Shown one piece after another: positions 36,731 through 45,589 of a DNA stretch of 51,773 nt (positions are counted from its first letter, which is position 1; every line of letters starts with the position of its first letter). The notes under the pieces are model-generated. The model saw nothing but the letters and a program-made list of their open reading frames with translations. It was not told the DNA's origin and made no database searches. The position numbers and the translations under genes were made by a program. Source of the DNA: an uncultured Bacteroidales bacterium (GTDB lineage Bacteria; Bacteroidota; Bacteroidia; Bacteroidales; Bacteroidaceae); the NCBI GenBank assembly GCA_902779165.1, contig CACZAN010000025.1, forward strand, positions 52,010-103,782, read 5' to 3'.

Positions 36731-36782
36731 TGGGGATTGATCGGTTTAGGACGTGGGCGTCGGGCGCTTCGCGTTTCGTAAT

Positions 36783-38051
36783 TTATTCCTCGTATTTCTT
36801 GAAGATGACACAGGCGTTGTGTCCACCGAAACCAAAGGTGTTGCTCAAGGCGGCACGGACGGGACGCTGCTGAGCCTTGTTGAACGTGAAGTTCAGGTTG
36901 TAGTCGATTTCGGGGTCCTGATCGTCCTCCTCGTGGTTGATGGTCGGAGGAATGATATCATTCTTCACGGCGAGCACACTTGCCATAGCCTCCACAGCGC
37001 CGGCAGCGCCCAGCAGGTGACCGGTCATCGACTTTGTCGATGAGATGTTCAGCTTGTAGGCCCAATCACCGAAGACGTCCTTAATGGCCTTTGCCTCGGA
37101 GATGTCGCCCACGTGGGTCGAGGTTCCGTGAACATTGATATAGTCGATATCCTCAGGCTTCATACCAGCATCGTCGAGGGCATTCTGCATCACCAGCTTA
37201 GCACCGAGACCCTCGGGGTGAGAGGCGGTGATATGGTGTGCATCGGCACTCATGCCTTCGCCAGCGAACTCTGCATAGATCTTTGCTCCGCGAGCCTTGG
37301 CGTGTTCCAGTTCCTCGAGGATGAGGCAACCGGCACCTTCGCCCATAACGAAGCCGTCGCGGCTGGCGCTGAACGGCCGGCTGGCCTTCTCAGGCTCGTC
37401 ATTACGGGTGGAAAGGGCCTTCATTGCCGTGAAACCGCCCACACCACCATCCGTGATAGCAGCCTCAGCGCCACCGCTGACGATGACATCGGCCTTGCCA
37501 AGACGGATGAGGTTGAAAGCGTCGGCCAGAGCATTTGTGCTCGAAGCACAAGCAGAGGTCGTCACATAGTTAGGACCGTGGAAGCCATAGAGGATGCTGA
37601 TATGTCCGGCAGCGATGTCGGCAATCATCTTCGGAATGAAGAAGGGGCCGAACTTCGGACCGATGGTATCAGCAATGCGCTCGTATGCTCGCAGTTCCTC
37701 CTCGAAAGTCTTGATACCGCCGATACCTACTCCATACACCACGCCTACGCGATTCTTGTCAACGGCCTCGAGATCCATAGCACTATCCTCAATGGCCATT
37801 TTGGCGGCGGCAATAGCGAACTGGCAATAGCGGTCCATCTTACGGGCCTCCTTGCGGTCGATTCCATAGTCCTCGCAGTTGAAGCCCTTCACCTCGCAGG
37901 CAAACTGAGCCTTGAATTTCTCAGCATTAAAGAGAGTGATGGGAGCAGCTCCGCTGACACCAGCCAGCAGGTTCTTCCACGTCTCCTCAGCAGTCTTACC
38001 CAGGGGAGTGAGGGCTCCTATTCCTGTTACAACAACTCTTTTAAGTTCCAT
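36783..38051 (-). CDS. fabF: Beta-ketoacyl-ACP synthase II
   Basis: 422 residues from the ATG at 38051, which opens with the expected MELKRVVVTGIGALTPLG. The catalytic triad motifs of KAS II are intact: the nucleophile in VTTSACASSTNA, then NVHGTSTHVGD and KSMTGHLLGAAGAVEA with the two His. The C terminus SNTFGFGGHNACVIFKKYEE is canonical. It condenses malonyl-ACP with acyl-ACP in fatty acid elongation. It lies between acpP upstream and rnc downstream. The 143-bp spacer after acpP holds a strong inverted repeat that could set the acpP:fabF ratio. Confidence 0.98.
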   Translation of the reverse strand: MELKRVVVTGIGALTPLGKTAEETWKNLLAGVSGAAPITLFNAEKFKAQFACEVKGFNCEDYGIDRKEARKMDRYCQFAIAAAKMAIEDSAMDLEAVDKNRVGVVYGVGIGGIKTFEEELRAYERIADTIGPKFGPFFIPKMIADIAAGHISILYGFHGPNYVTTSACASSTNALADAFNLIRLGKADVIVSGGAEAAITDGGVGGFTAMKALSTRNDEPEKASRPFSASRDGFVMGEGAGCLILEELEHAKARGAKIYAEFAGEGMSADAHHITASHPEGLGAKLVMQNALDDAGMKPEDIDYINVHGTSTHVGDISEAKAIKDVFGDWAYKLNISSTKSMTGHLLGAAGAVEAMASVLAVKNDIIPPTINHEEDDQDPEIDYNLNFTFNKAQQRPVRAALSNTFGFGGHNACVIFKKYEE

Positions 38052-38078
38052 AAATGAATAAAGACACATTAACAAGTT

Positions 38079-38133
38079 AACGGGTTGACGAGTTGGTCGC
38101 AACGATTTCAACTTATCAACTCGTCAACTCGTT
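38079..38133 (-). repeat. 17-bp inverted repeat (hairpin) between acpP and fabF
   Basis: AACGGGTTGACGAGTTG (38079-38095) and CAACTCGTCAACTCGTT (38117-38133) pair at 16 of 17 positions around a 21-nt loop. It lacks a T tract on the minus strand, so it may act as a processing or partial-attenuation site in the acpP-fabF mRNA. It may also be a copy of a 'GTTGACGAGTTG' spacer repeat. Confidence 0.65.
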
Positions 38134-38194
38134 GTCCTGACTTAGGTCGCTGAACCCGCCAGAAACTTGTCAACTAAAAATGATTGAATAACTA

Positions 38195-38428
38195 TTACTG
38201 GTGAGATTCGATGTAGGCAACAGCATCGCCGACAGTTGCAATCTTCTCTGCATCATCGTCGGGAATAGTAATACCGAATTCCTTCTCCAGTTCCATGATG
38301 AGCTCTACGGTGTCGAGTGAATCTGCACCGAGGTCACCGGTGAAGCTCTTTTCTGCACTAACTTCAGCTGCATCAACGCCGAGCTTGTCGACGATGATAT
38401 CTCTTACTTTGCTTTCAATTTCTGACAT
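38195..38428 (-). CDS. acpP: Acyl carrier protein
   Basis: 77 residues, the standard length, very acidic. Ser37 in [10 protein letters not shown] is the phosphopantetheine attachment site. The four-helix pattern is intact from [18 protein letters not shown] to [13 protein letters not shown]. It carries growing acyl chains in fatty acid synthesis. First gene of the acpP-fabF-rnc cluster, with a strong promoter upstream. Confidence 0.98.
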   Translation of the reverse strand: MSEIESKVRDIIVDKLGVDAAEVSAEKSFTGDLGADSLDTVELIMELEKEFGITIPDDDAEKIATVGDAVAYIESHQ

Positions 38429-38481
38429 AACTCAAAAGTGTTTAAATAATGATAATTTAATCTTTTCCTGTTTTCGGGGTG

Positions 38482-38513
38482 CAAAGGTAGTGCAAATATT
38501 TCAAAGTGCCAAA
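38482..38513 (-). promoter_or_regulatory. Promoter of acpP
   Basis: Minus-strand TTTG (38510-38513), 20-bp spacer, TACCTTTG (38482-38489), 53 bp before the ATG. A near-ideal match to the Bacteroidetes consensus. Confidence 0.82.
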
Positions 38514-38586
38514 GAAATCTTGAAAAAAGTGCACAAAGCTGCACAAATAAGTGTAAAATGTGCAATAATTCCTCTATTGTGGGCCC

Positions 38587-39639
38587 CTAAGCATACTCTC
38601 TGCGCAATGGATAGGCACTTCGTTGCTGTTCGAAGCCCTCTGGTTGGGCTTTCAGTCTTTGGGTATCTGTCAATGGATCATACAGCTGCAAGGCACGCTC
38701 TTCGGCATCTTCCGAAGGACGGAAATCGACGGGAAGCGAAGGGGGCTGGATGTCGAAGTCCATGGGGCGGAAGAAGAAACGGCAGACATGGCGCAGCGTC
38801 ATCCGCGTCGCGTTGGCCTTGCCGTCGGCGCTGTAGCCCGCAATGTGAGGCGTGGCAATGAAGGCGCGCCGAAGGAGTTCCTCATCCACATGGGGCTCGT
38901 TCTCCCAGGTGTCGAGGACGACGTCGCTGACGGCCCCGTCGTTCATCGCCCCGAGCAAAGCGCGCTCATCAACGACGCCTCCACGGGCAGCATTGATGAG
39001 GATGCGGCCACGTAGCCCGTCGAAGAAGTGCTCGTCCAACAGATGCCAGGTCGCATAGTCGCCCTCGCGGGTCAGGGGGGTGTGGAGGGTGATGATATCT
39101 GCCTCCTCCCTGATGCGCTCCATCGAGCACCATTCATAACCCTCAGGGGCGGCGGCGCCTGCCTGTTGGCGCGGAGGGTCGCAAAGCAAGATCCGGCGAA
39201 GACCAAGGGGGGCGCCAGGCTTGCCTTCGGTCACTGAACGCAATACGGCCGTACCCACGTGCCCTACCCCAACGATGCCAAGGGTACAGGACTTCAAGTC
39301 CACGCCACGCTGACGCTGCAGCTGCAGCAAGCTGGAGTTCACATACTGTCCCACACTCGACGCATTGCAACCAGGACAATTCGCCCACGCAATGCCATGA
39401 CTCTCGAGCCATCGGGTGTCAAGATGATCGTAGCCTATTGTCGCCGTTGCCACAAGGAACACCTTCGAACCGCTGAGCAGAGAGGCATCGCATCGCGTGC
39501 GCGTACGAACTATTAATATATGTGCGTCCCTGACGTCGTCGGCAGTGATGTCCCTTCCGGGTTTCATCACTACATCATCCGTCAGCGCTCTCAGACACGG
39601 CTCTATATAGGGAATCTTATCGTCACAAACTATCTTCAA
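38587..39639 (-). CDS. pdxB: 4-phosphoerythronate dehydrogenase (vitamin B6 synthesis)
   Basis: 350 residues. The start is TTG at 39639: an in-frame stop lies two codons upstream and the expected MKIVCDDKIPYIEP begins here. This is a D-2-hydroxyacid dehydrogenase fold. The NAD-binding Rossmann motif GIVGVGHVGTAV lies at ~123-134. Catalytic Arg is in NAARGGVVDE, Glu in DTWENEP and His in ATPHIAGYSADGK. The PdxB-specific N-terminal CDDKIPY and the short C-terminal dimerisation region separate it from SerA-type enzymes. It oxidises 4-phospho-D-erythronate in pyridoxal phosphate synthesis. It lies 40 bp after murF in the same direction, so they may be co-transcribed. Confidence 0.94.
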   Translation of the reverse strand: MKIVCDDKIPYIEPCLRALTDDVVMKPGRDITADDVRDAHILIVRTRTRCDASLLSGSKVFLVATATIGYDHLDTRWLESHGIAWANCPGCNASSVGQYVNSSLLQLQRQRGVDLKSCTLGIVGVGHVGTAVLRSVTEGKPGAPLGLRRILLCDPPRQQAGAAAPEGYEWCSMERIREEADIITLHTPLTREGDYATWHLLDEHFFDGLRGRILINAARGGVVDERALLGAMNDGAVSDVVLDTWENEPHVDEELLRRAFIATPHIAGYSADGKANATRMTLRHVCRFFFRPMDFDIQPPSLPVDFRPSEDAEERALQLYDPLTDTQRLKAQPEGFEQQRSAYPLRREYA

Positions 39640-39679
39640 TTCTCAATTTATTTGTTAATTGTTAATTGTTTCAGCTTTC

Positions 39680-41059
39680 CTACAGCCTTTCCGGCAGCTG
39701 ATGCAATTTCGTGCTGTTCGACCCCTTGATGAGGATGAGCCGCCCCGTGGGCTGCTCCGCATCTATTGCCTGCTTCACCGCCTCCACATCCTCAAACACG
39801 CAGACCTCTACGCCCTCCGGTGCAGCCATGTCCTGTAGCGCTTTGGCAAACTCCGCGCCCACGAACCAAGCCGTCTGTGCACCACAGTTCAGCGCCAAGC
39901 TGACCACGGTGCGATGAGCTTCGGCGCTGGCCTCGCCCAGTTCCTTCATATCGCCCAATATCAGCATCTTCTGCGCGTGCTCAATACCGCGGAAGTTGTC
40001 CAGCGCAGCAGTCATGGAGGTGAGGTTCGCATTGTAGGCATCCACGATGAGCTCGTTGTGCTCCGTCTGACGGAGTTCCGACCGTCCCAGACTGGGACGA
40101 TAGTCCTCCAGCGCCGCACTGATGTCGGCGGGATCCACATCGAAGGTCAGTCCCACCGCCACCGCTGCCAACACATTATCGGCATTGTAGGCTCCGATGA
40201 GTCGCGTCTGCACCACCTGTTGCGCCTCGTACTTCGGGCGCCACCACAGCCGCAGCAGCGGGTCGGCAGCAATCACGTCGCCCTCGCAGATCCACGTCAT
40301 CGTCAGCGCCTGCTCGCGAGCATAAGTGATGCAGGCGTCGGTGTCGATGTCAATGTCGCGCTCCACCAGCATGTCCTGCAGGTCATAGTTGCTCTCGTTG
40401 ATGAAGATGCGCCCGCCGGGCTTCGCCTTCAGGTAATCATAGAGCTCGCCCTTCGTGCGCTTCACGCCTTCGAAGGACCCGAAACCCTCCAGATGTGCGC
40501 GGCCCACATTGGTCACCAGTCCATAGTCGGGATCCACGATTTCGGCCAGGAAAGCAATCTCTCCCGGGTGGTTCGCGCCCGTCTCGATGATGGCAATCTC
40601 ATGTTCGTCCGGCCGCAGCCGCAGCAAGGTCAGCGGCACACCGATATGGTTGTTCAGGTTACCCTGGGTGTAGAGCACTCGGTACTTCCGGCTGAGCACG
40701 GCTGCCAGCAGCTCCTTGGTCGTCGTCTTGCCGTTGGTGCCGGTCACCTGCAGCACAGGTCCGCGGAACTGCCGGCGATGGTGTGCGGCCAACTGCTGCA
40801 GGGTCGTGAGCACGTCGTCCACCACGACATACCGCCCGGCACCGTCCGGCGCCGTGAGCCGCTCGCCCGCCGGCACCACCGTCGCATCGTCCACCACAGC
40901 CACAGCCGCTCCGGCCTCCAGCGCCTTTGCTGCATACTGATTGCCGTCGAACGATTCGCCTTTCAGTGCGAAGAACAGACTTCCTGCAGGACAGCGGCGG
41001 CTATCCGTTGTCACCTCCGGGTGCAGCTTGAAAACATCATAAAAATCTGCTATCGTCAT
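39680..41059 (-). CDS. murF: UDP-N-acetylmuramoyl-tripeptide--D-alanyl-D-alanine ligase
   Basis: 459 residues from the ATG at 41059; the frame is open 28 codons upstream but the family start is MTIADFYDVF. Mur-ligase features: N-terminal substrate domain (VTTDSRRCPAGSLFFALKG), ATP-binding P-loop VTGTNGKTTTKEL, central domain with ETGANHPGEI and NVGRAHLEGFGS, and C-terminal domain with DAYNANLTSM and LILGDMKELGEAS. It adds D-Ala-D-Ala to the UDP-MurNAc-tripeptide in the cytosolic stage of peptidoglycan synthesis. A -7 box lies 29 bp upstream. It stands apart from the usual dcw cluster and next to pdxB. Confidence 0.96.
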   Translation of the reverse strand: MTIADFYDVFKLHPEVTTDSRRCPAGSLFFALKGESFDGNQYAAKALEAGAAVAVVDDATVVPAGERLTAPDGAGRYVVVDDVLTTLQQLAAHHRRQFRGPVLQVTGTNGKTTTKELLAAVLSRKYRVLYTQGNLNNHIGVPLTLLRLRPDEHEIAIIETGANHPGEIAFLAEIVDPDYGLVTNVGRAHLEGFGSFEGVKRTKGELYDYLKAKPGGRIFINESNYDLQDMLVERDIDIDTDACITYAREQALTMTWICEGDVIAADPLLRLWWRPKYEAQQVVQTRLIGAYNADNVLAAVAVGLTFDVDPADISAALEDYRPSLGRSELRQTEHNELIVDAYNANLTSMTAALDNFRGIEHAQKMLILGDMKELGEASAEAHRTVVSLALNCGAQTAWFVGAEFAKALQDMAAPEGVEVCVFEDVEAVKQAIDAEQPTGRLILIKGSNSTKLHQLPERL

Positions 41060-41087
41060 TGCTATAAGTTTTTTACGTTTCTGACCG

Positions 41088-41095
41088 CAAAGATA
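41088..41095 (-). promoter_or_regulatory. -7 box (TATCTTTG) for murF
   Basis: Minus-strand TATCTTTG, 29 bp before the murF ATG. No exact -33 TTTG at 19-21 bp. Confidence 0.55.
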
Positions 41096-41200
41096 CTTCA
41101 ATTCTTCCGAAGCACCATACATTTTGCCCCAAAAGTGCATCAACGCACAAAAAAAGAGCCCCTTCCCCTCAAAAAACTGACCAAATCGGCCTCCACGGCA

Positions 41201-42208
41201 TCACTCGAACCACATATCAAGCACCACGGGCAAGTGGTCGCTGATGCCACCGTGGTATGTCGGACCGCGAAACGTGCGGCGCGGCATCTTTCCCCCATAC
41301 GTCATGTTCTCCTCCAGCAGCCAGGGCAGTTCCACCGGACGTGCCGCCTGCCTCGTCACCACACTCTCCGACACCAGCACATGATCCAGCCACTGCCAGA
41401 AGCCGCGGAAACTGTAGGTGCCCTGCGCACGGGCATCGTCCGTCGTCCGCAGGGGCACATCCCTGAACACACGGTCGCCCAAAGCCGCATTGAAGTCACC
41501 CATCACCACCACCTTCGGCGACGCTGATGTATGCAGCACACTGTCTACGGCGCCCCACAGTCGTGCTGCCGCCAACTCCCTGTTCCGGTCGCCCTCCCTG
41601 CCGCCGGCACGACTGGGCAGGTGGACCACCATCACATGCAACGTGTCCACGCCCCCGCCGCTACGTACCAAACCTTTCGCATACAAGATATCGCGCGTTG
41701 GCCGCAAGCCATGTTCCCGACTGGCCACACGCAGCGACCGGCTCTCCAGCAGCCGGAACCTCGCCGGCTGATAGAGCAGGGCCACATCGATTCCTCGGGT
41801 GTCCTCGCTGTGTGTCATCACATAATTATAATGTAGCTCCCTCAGCACGCTGCGCCGCGTCAGCAGCACCATCACGCTGTCGTTCTCCACCTCGCACAGC
41901 CCTACTAGATCCGGCACCGACTCCTCCCCTATCCTTTCGTGGTGCGCCCCGTCCTGCTGCACATCCAATTCTGCGGCAATGACTTTCGCCACCTCCGTCG
42001 CCTTCTGCCAGTAGCGGTGCGATGTCCAGCGCCGCTCGCTCTGCGGCAGGAACTCCTCGTCGCTGAACCCCTCGTCGTGCACCGTGTCGAACAAATTCTC
42101 CACATTCCAGAAGAGCACCCTGAAAGCGCCACCGCTCCCCTCCCCCTGCTGACCGCGCACCGCGCCCAGCAGCAGGAAAGCCACCATCAGAAGAGCCATC
42201 CGTCGCAT
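41201..42208 (-). CDS. Exported endonuclease/exonuclease/phosphatase (EEP) family protein
   Basis: 335 residues if started at 42208, where MRRMALLMVAFLLLGAVRG forms a signal peptide. ATG codons at 42220 and 42250 are further upstream: 42220 lies just after the -7 box, and 42250 lies inside the promoter and is excluded. EEP/DNase I-like motifs: VLFWNVENLFDT, VGLCEVEND, HSEDTRGIDVALLY, VVHLPSRAGG, VVMGDFNAALGD and GISDHLPVVLD, which supply the metal-binding Asn, Glu, Asp and the catalytic His. Members cleave phosphodiesters or phosphomonoesters in DNA, RNA or lipids; a signal peptide suggests periplasmic or secreted action, perhaps nucleic acid scavenging. It has its own perfect promoter. Substrate unknown. 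Confidence 0.88.
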   Translation of the reverse strand: MRRMALLMVAFLLLGAVRGQQGEGSGGAFRVLFWNVENLFDTVHDEGFSDEEFLPQSERRWTSHRYWQKATEVAKVIAAELDVQQDGAHHERIGEESVPDLVGLCEVENDSVMVLLTRRSVLRELHYNYVMTHSEDTRGIDVALLYQPARFRLLESRSLRVASREHGLRPTRDILYAKGLVRSGGGVDTLHVMVVHLPSRAGGREGDRNRELAAARLWGAVDSVLHTSASPKVVVMGDFNAALGDRVFRDVPLRTTDDARAQGTYSFRGFWQWLDHVLVSESVVTRQAARPVELPWLLEENMTYGGKMPRRTFRGPTYHGGISDHLPVVLDMWFE

Positions 42209-42229
42209 AAATTGTTCCATTTTCGGCTT

Positions 42230-42261
42230 CAAAGATACCCCAAAATCCACAATCCTCCAAA
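42230..42261 (-). promoter_or_regulatory. Promoter of the EEP-family gene
   Basis: Minus-strand TTTG (42258-42261), 20-bp spacer, TATCTTTG (42230-42237). Its position decides the start: an ATG at 42220 would leave an almost leaderless mRNA, one at 42208 a leader of about 15 nt. Confidence 0.78.
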
Positions 42262-42332
42262 TTTTTACACCACAAATCCCTCATTCAACAATTTTTAATG
42301 TACTGAACGGACTTCTTACGCCGATTTTTCCG

Positions 42333-42340
42333 TACCTTTG
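42333..42340 (+). promoter_or_regulatory. -7 box (TACCTTTG) for the cupin lipoprotein gene
   Basis: TACCTTTGCAGCCC, 79 bp before the ATG. The upstream -33 position has only a weak match. Confidence 0.6.
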
Positions 42341-42418
42341 CAGCCCGAAATCATGCTAAGCGAAAGAACTTGGCACACAAAAAGAGATAACAACTAACAA
42401 ACGTCATAAACAAAGACA

Positions 42419-42877
42419 ATGAAAAAGATTATGCATTGGGTGCTCGCCGCCACCCTCCTCTGCGGCGCAACAGCCTTCATGACAGGCTGCAAAGAAGCCA
42501 AGGCTAATGAAGAGGCCGTATCGAGCGAAGAGCTGATTCGCACCTCCCAGAGCTGGGACGGCGTGGAGCTGCCCGACTACCTGCAGGGCCGTCCTGAGCT
42601 GGTAGCCGTGAAGTATGTATTCCCCGCCGGAAAGAAGCTCGGATGGCACCACCACCCCGTCATGAACTACGGTGTGCTGGTACAGGGCGAACTGACCATC
42701 ATCGGTCAGGACGGCAAGGAGAAAGTAGTGCATGAGGGCGAGGCCGTCGTAGAAATGGTGAACACCATCCACCACGGCGAGAACCGCGGCACCAAGCCCG
42801 TCATCCTCTACATGTTCTACCTCTCACAGAAAGACCTGCCCCTGGCCGTGCAGCACCCTGAGATCCCATTAGACTAA
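42419..42877 (+). CDS. Cupin-fold lipoprotein
   Basis: 152 residues. Lipoprotein signal MKKIMHWVLAATLLCGATAF followed by MTGC, lipid on Cys24. The body is a single cupin barrel. The first metal motif is GWHHHP (His77-79) with Glu91 in GELTI; the second is VVEMVNTIHHGENRG (His118/His119). Small cupins bind a divalent metal and act as enzymes or binding proteins. The substrate is unknown. Lipid anchoring suggests the periplasmic face of a membrane. It is a single-gene unit with a promoter box and a strong terminator. Confidence 0.9.
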   Translation: MKKIMHWVLAATLLCGATAFMTGCKEAKANEEAVSSEELIRTSQSWDGVELPDYLQGRPELVAVKYVFPAGKKLGWHHHPVMNYGVLVQGELTIIGQDGKEKVVHEGEAVVEMVNTIHHGENRGTKPVILYMFYLSQKDLPLAVQHPEIPLD

Positions 42878-42919
42878 AGACCGCAAAAGGCCCGAGGAAT
42901 TCAGGTCCGAGCAAGAAAA

Positions 42920-42955
42920 ACCCCGCCGTGTCAGATTCGACATAGCGGGGCTTTT
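42920..42955 (+). terminator. Terminator after the cupin gene, possibly bidirectional
   Basis: Long stem (arms around CCCCGC...GTGTC and GACAT...GCGGGG) flanked by AAAAA on the left and CTTTTCTTG on the right. It may also serve the convergent C11/M15 gene. Confidence 0.82.
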
Positions 42956-43003
42956 CTTGCGCTCAACCTTCAGTCACTTCAGACTTCAAGCGCTTCCGTC
43001 CGA

Positions 43004-45061
43004 TTACTCTTCAATCAGTTCAAAGTGCTGGAAATCCTTGCACGACGTCCAGTCTCCGCCCCATTCGAATCCGGCCTCGATGAAGAGCTTGTAGCAGAGG
43101 TCGTTGTGGTCAATCTTGTAGGCGAAATCCCAGTCGCGATTGCAATAGTCCACAGCCGTGGCGGGCTGCACATAGCGCGTGCCGTCTTCGCGGTCTTTGT
43201 AATAGGGGTTGTAGAGCGTGTTGATGTCCACGGCCAGGCCGCGTGCGTGCTTCGATAGTTTCGTGGTGCCGCTGATGGCGCGGTAGCAGAAACACGAGGA
43301 GTTGTTGTCGCGCATCTGCGCCTCGTCGTCAGCATTATAGACGTCCGGCAGCACCATGCGCTGGATGTTATATCCGTTGTCATAGAGCGTGCGCATGATC
43401 TCCACCACGGTGGAGGCAATCAGTTTGTTGCAGATCATCTCGCCCACATGAATCTGTTGGTCGTAATCCCAGTGCAGCACCTTCACGTGCTCCAGGTCTT
43501 CGCGTGCGATATAGGGATTCTCCTTGTAGGTCTTGCCCTGCATGCGTTCCCAGACCTCATCAGGAATCGGGGTGCACGTGAAGCAATTATCCAGTCCTAC
43601 GTAATCTACGGCCTCCTGGGTGGTCGTGGTTCCTGCGATCCACTTTCTCAGGTTCACCAGTCCAGGAATGTTCGGGTCATCCGCTTCGTCACCTTCAGGG
43701 TCATCATCCAACATGCCTAACGGGTTGCCCGTGGGCTTCTGATTGTTCTCCGCCAGCCAGTGCCCCCAGCCGGTATTGGTGTGGAAATTGGTTGCCATGT
43801 ATGACTCACCGAAGGTGAACGTATTGTCCGTGTCGTCCTGCAGTTCCTGGGCGAAGGTGTTCTTGTCCACAAGGGTCACCGACAGCGTGTAGGCGCTGAG
43901 GGAATCCGGACGGTTGTTGACATGATCGCGGGCGAGGAACGCCTTGTCGAACGCGGCGCGGAGATCCTTGCTGATGGTCTTCAGCTGCGCGTCGCCCGTC
44001 TCGCGGGCCAGGCAGTCGGCATAGTCCGCGGCGTCGTAGAGGGTGTATCTCTGGCAAGGCTGGTACACCTTGCAGGCGGCACTGTCGATGGCCTCCTGCT
44101 GTGTGGGATAGATCTCGCGGAGGCGGTTGGCCAGGCGCTCCATCTGCTCGTTCACCTCATCGATGCCCTGCGACTTCATGAAGAACAGGTCGCCGTTGCA
44201 GAAGACATTCGCACTCTCCACTTTATACCAAGGTTTCCACACGTCCAGGTGCGCAAACATCTGTTTCGTGGCAGCCTCGATATCCGTTGTCTGCACCAGG
44301 CCCTTGACGAACTCGACGATAATATGACCCATACTCGCCAACACATGCTGCGAACCAACAAAATAATCCGTCAGGTTGCGCAGCGTCGTCAGCGACTCCA
44401 GGTTACCCATCAGACAGTTGTGGAAGTAAATCATCTGCGGGTGCTTGATCTCGGAGGCTTCGATGGCCCACCGGAACTCATACATATTCATGCCCCGGCC
44501 CTGGAAGCCCTCGTCGTAGAGCACGGCGCGGGTGGGGGTCAAAGGCTCCTTGTAGAAGTCATCCTTGGCGTTGAAGCCCGCTCCGTGGCCGTAGAGCATC
44601 ACGATATAGTTCTTCGCCGGAGCCGTCTTGGCAACCCAGTTCAGCTGCTCCGTCAGGTTATCCTGGCTGTAGAGCTGGTACTGCGATTTCTCCTCGAAGC
44701 AGGCCTCGGTGCGCAGCTTCGTGAGGTCGGTCTCCGACGTCAGTTCAAAGCGCACCACCTCGTCCTCGTTTGCATACTTGCCCGTGAAGGGGAGCTCCTT
44801 TCTGCCGTGCCCGTACTTATAGAAGAACAGCACGCGCAACTTCTTCTTCTGATTCAGCAGAGGCTTCACCGATTCAAATACACTCTCAATAATCTGGTCC
44901 ATGTGACCGCCGGAATGGCCGTAGACGAACAGCGTGTAGTCTGCCAGGTCTCCTGCAGGAGTCCCGTTGTCCTGATTGTCATTCTTGTCGCTGCACGAGG
45001 CGAGCGCCATGGAACCGCAGAGCAGGAAGGCGGCCAGCATCCAGAAAAGATTCTTTTTCAT
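43004..45061 (-). CDS. Lipoprotein fusing a clostripain-like (C11) domain to an M15 D-Ala-D-Ala carboxypeptidase-like domain
   Basis: 685 residues from the ATG at 45061. Lipoprotein signal with lipobox LASC (Cys23). Residues ~40-420 match clostripain family C11: YTLFVYGHSGG, VMLYGHGAGF with candidate catalytic His159, and YFHNCLMGNLES with Cys216. Residues ~530-685 match peptidase M15 (VanY/DacA-like): SKHARGLAVDIN with zinc ligands His605 and Asp612, and CKDFQHFELIEE with His679, preceded by VVEIMRTLYDNGYNI. M15 enzymes trim D-Ala from peptidoglycan stem peptides; C11 enzymes cut after Arg or Lys. Both active-site sets look intact. I do not recall this fusion as a standard architecture. It would sit on a membrane facing the periplasm or the outside. 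The neighbours give no functional clue. Confidence 0.85.
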   Translation of the reverse strand: MKKNLFWMLAAFLLCGSMALASCSDKNDNQDNGTPAGDLADYTLFVYGHSGGHMDQIIESVFESVKPLLNQKKKLRVLFFYKYGHGRKELPFTGKYANEDEVVRFELTSETDLTKLRTEACFEEKSQYQLYSQDNLTEQLNWVAKTAPAKNYIVMLYGHGAGFNAKDDFYKEPLTPTRAVLYDEGFQGRGMNMYEFRWAIEASEIKHPQMIYFHNCLMGNLESLTTLRNLTDYFVGSQHVLASMGHIIVEFVKGLVQTTDIEAATKQMFAHLDVWKPWYKVESANVFCNGDLFFMKSQGIDEVNEQMERLANRLREIYPTQQEAIDSAACKVYQPCQRYTLYDAADYADCLARETGDAQLKTISKDLRAAFDKAFLARDHVNNRPDSLSAYTLSVTLVDKNTFAQELQDDTDNTFTFGESYMATNFHTNTGWGHWLAENNQKPTGNPLGMLDDDPEGDEADDPNIPGLVNLRKWIAGTTTTQEAVDYVGLDNCFTCTPIPDEVWERMQGKTYKENPYIAREDLEHVKVLHWDYDQQIHVGEMICNKLIASTVVEIMRTLYDNGYNIQRMVLPDVYNADDEAQMRDNNSSCFCYRAISGTTKLSKHARGLAVDINTLYNPYYKDREDGTRYVQPATAVDYCNRDWDFAYKIDHNDLCYKLFIEAGFEWGGDWTSCKDFQHFELIEE

Positions 45062-45153
45062 TGTTATCATTTTCTTTAAAAATACGATTCCGCATCACGA
45101 GGTGCGTCCCTCTTTGGCATTCATTTTTTGAATGCCAGCTTGCTATTGGCCTG

Positions 45154-45161
45154 CAAAGGTA
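45154..45161 (-). promoter_or_regulatory. -7 box (TACCTTTG) for the C11/M15 gene
   Basis: Minus-strand TACCTTTG, 93 bp before the ATG at 45061. No exact -33 box. The remainder of the 45162-45370 spacer shows nothing recognisable. Confidence 0.5.
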
Positions 45162-45374
45162 CAACTTTCTCGCGACATAATTATAAGGAACGCGCGAAAA
45201 CATTTCCCTCTTGGTGGAAAAAACGAATTTTTTGGTAAAAATGGCGATTTCCGAGCCGCAGAACACCAATCTTAGCTGTTGGGATTTAGCAAGAAGTCTA
45301 ATAGTCCGATGATCTGGAACCCATTATCGTTATGATATGGCATGATTAAACATCTTAAACTTTCTACGCTCTCT

Positions 45375-45498
45375 CACGCACGCGCGTGAAGGAAATCTGA
45401 AAAAATCAACTGAATCTACTGCAATCAATAGTAGCTTATTGATATGCAACGGATTATCTTGCAGTAGATTTTCTGAAAAATATGGTTTTTGCAGTAGA
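45375..45498 (+). repeat. Left terminal repeat of the VirE unit
   Basis: The outer tip is an alternating CG palindrome (TCACGCACGCGCGTGA, 45374-45389). Next comes a 27-bp block at 45398-45424 (TGAAAAAATCAAC...CTACTGCAA), identical to the reverse complement of 48573-48599. Three boxes lie at 45415-45424 (TCTACTGCAA), 45459-45468 and 45489-45498 (both TTGCAGTAGA). The first two face each other and could form a 10-bp stem with a 34-nt loop. Confidence 0.85.
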
Positions 45499-45512
45499 TT
45501 TTTGGCCAAAAA

Positions 45513-45544
45513 TTTGGATTTTCCGAAAAAATGTTGTATCTTTG
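45513..45544 (+). promoter_or_regulatory. Promoter of the DUF6078-virE genes
   Basis: TTTG (45513-45516), 20-bp spacer, TATCTTTG (45537-45544). It starts 15 bp inside the left repeat, so the unit carries its own promoter. The leader before the DUF6078 ATG is about 115 nt. Confidence 0.82.
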
Positions 45545-45589
45545 CAGCGTAAATCAAAAGAGAATCTATAACCCCAAATGAATAATCGT

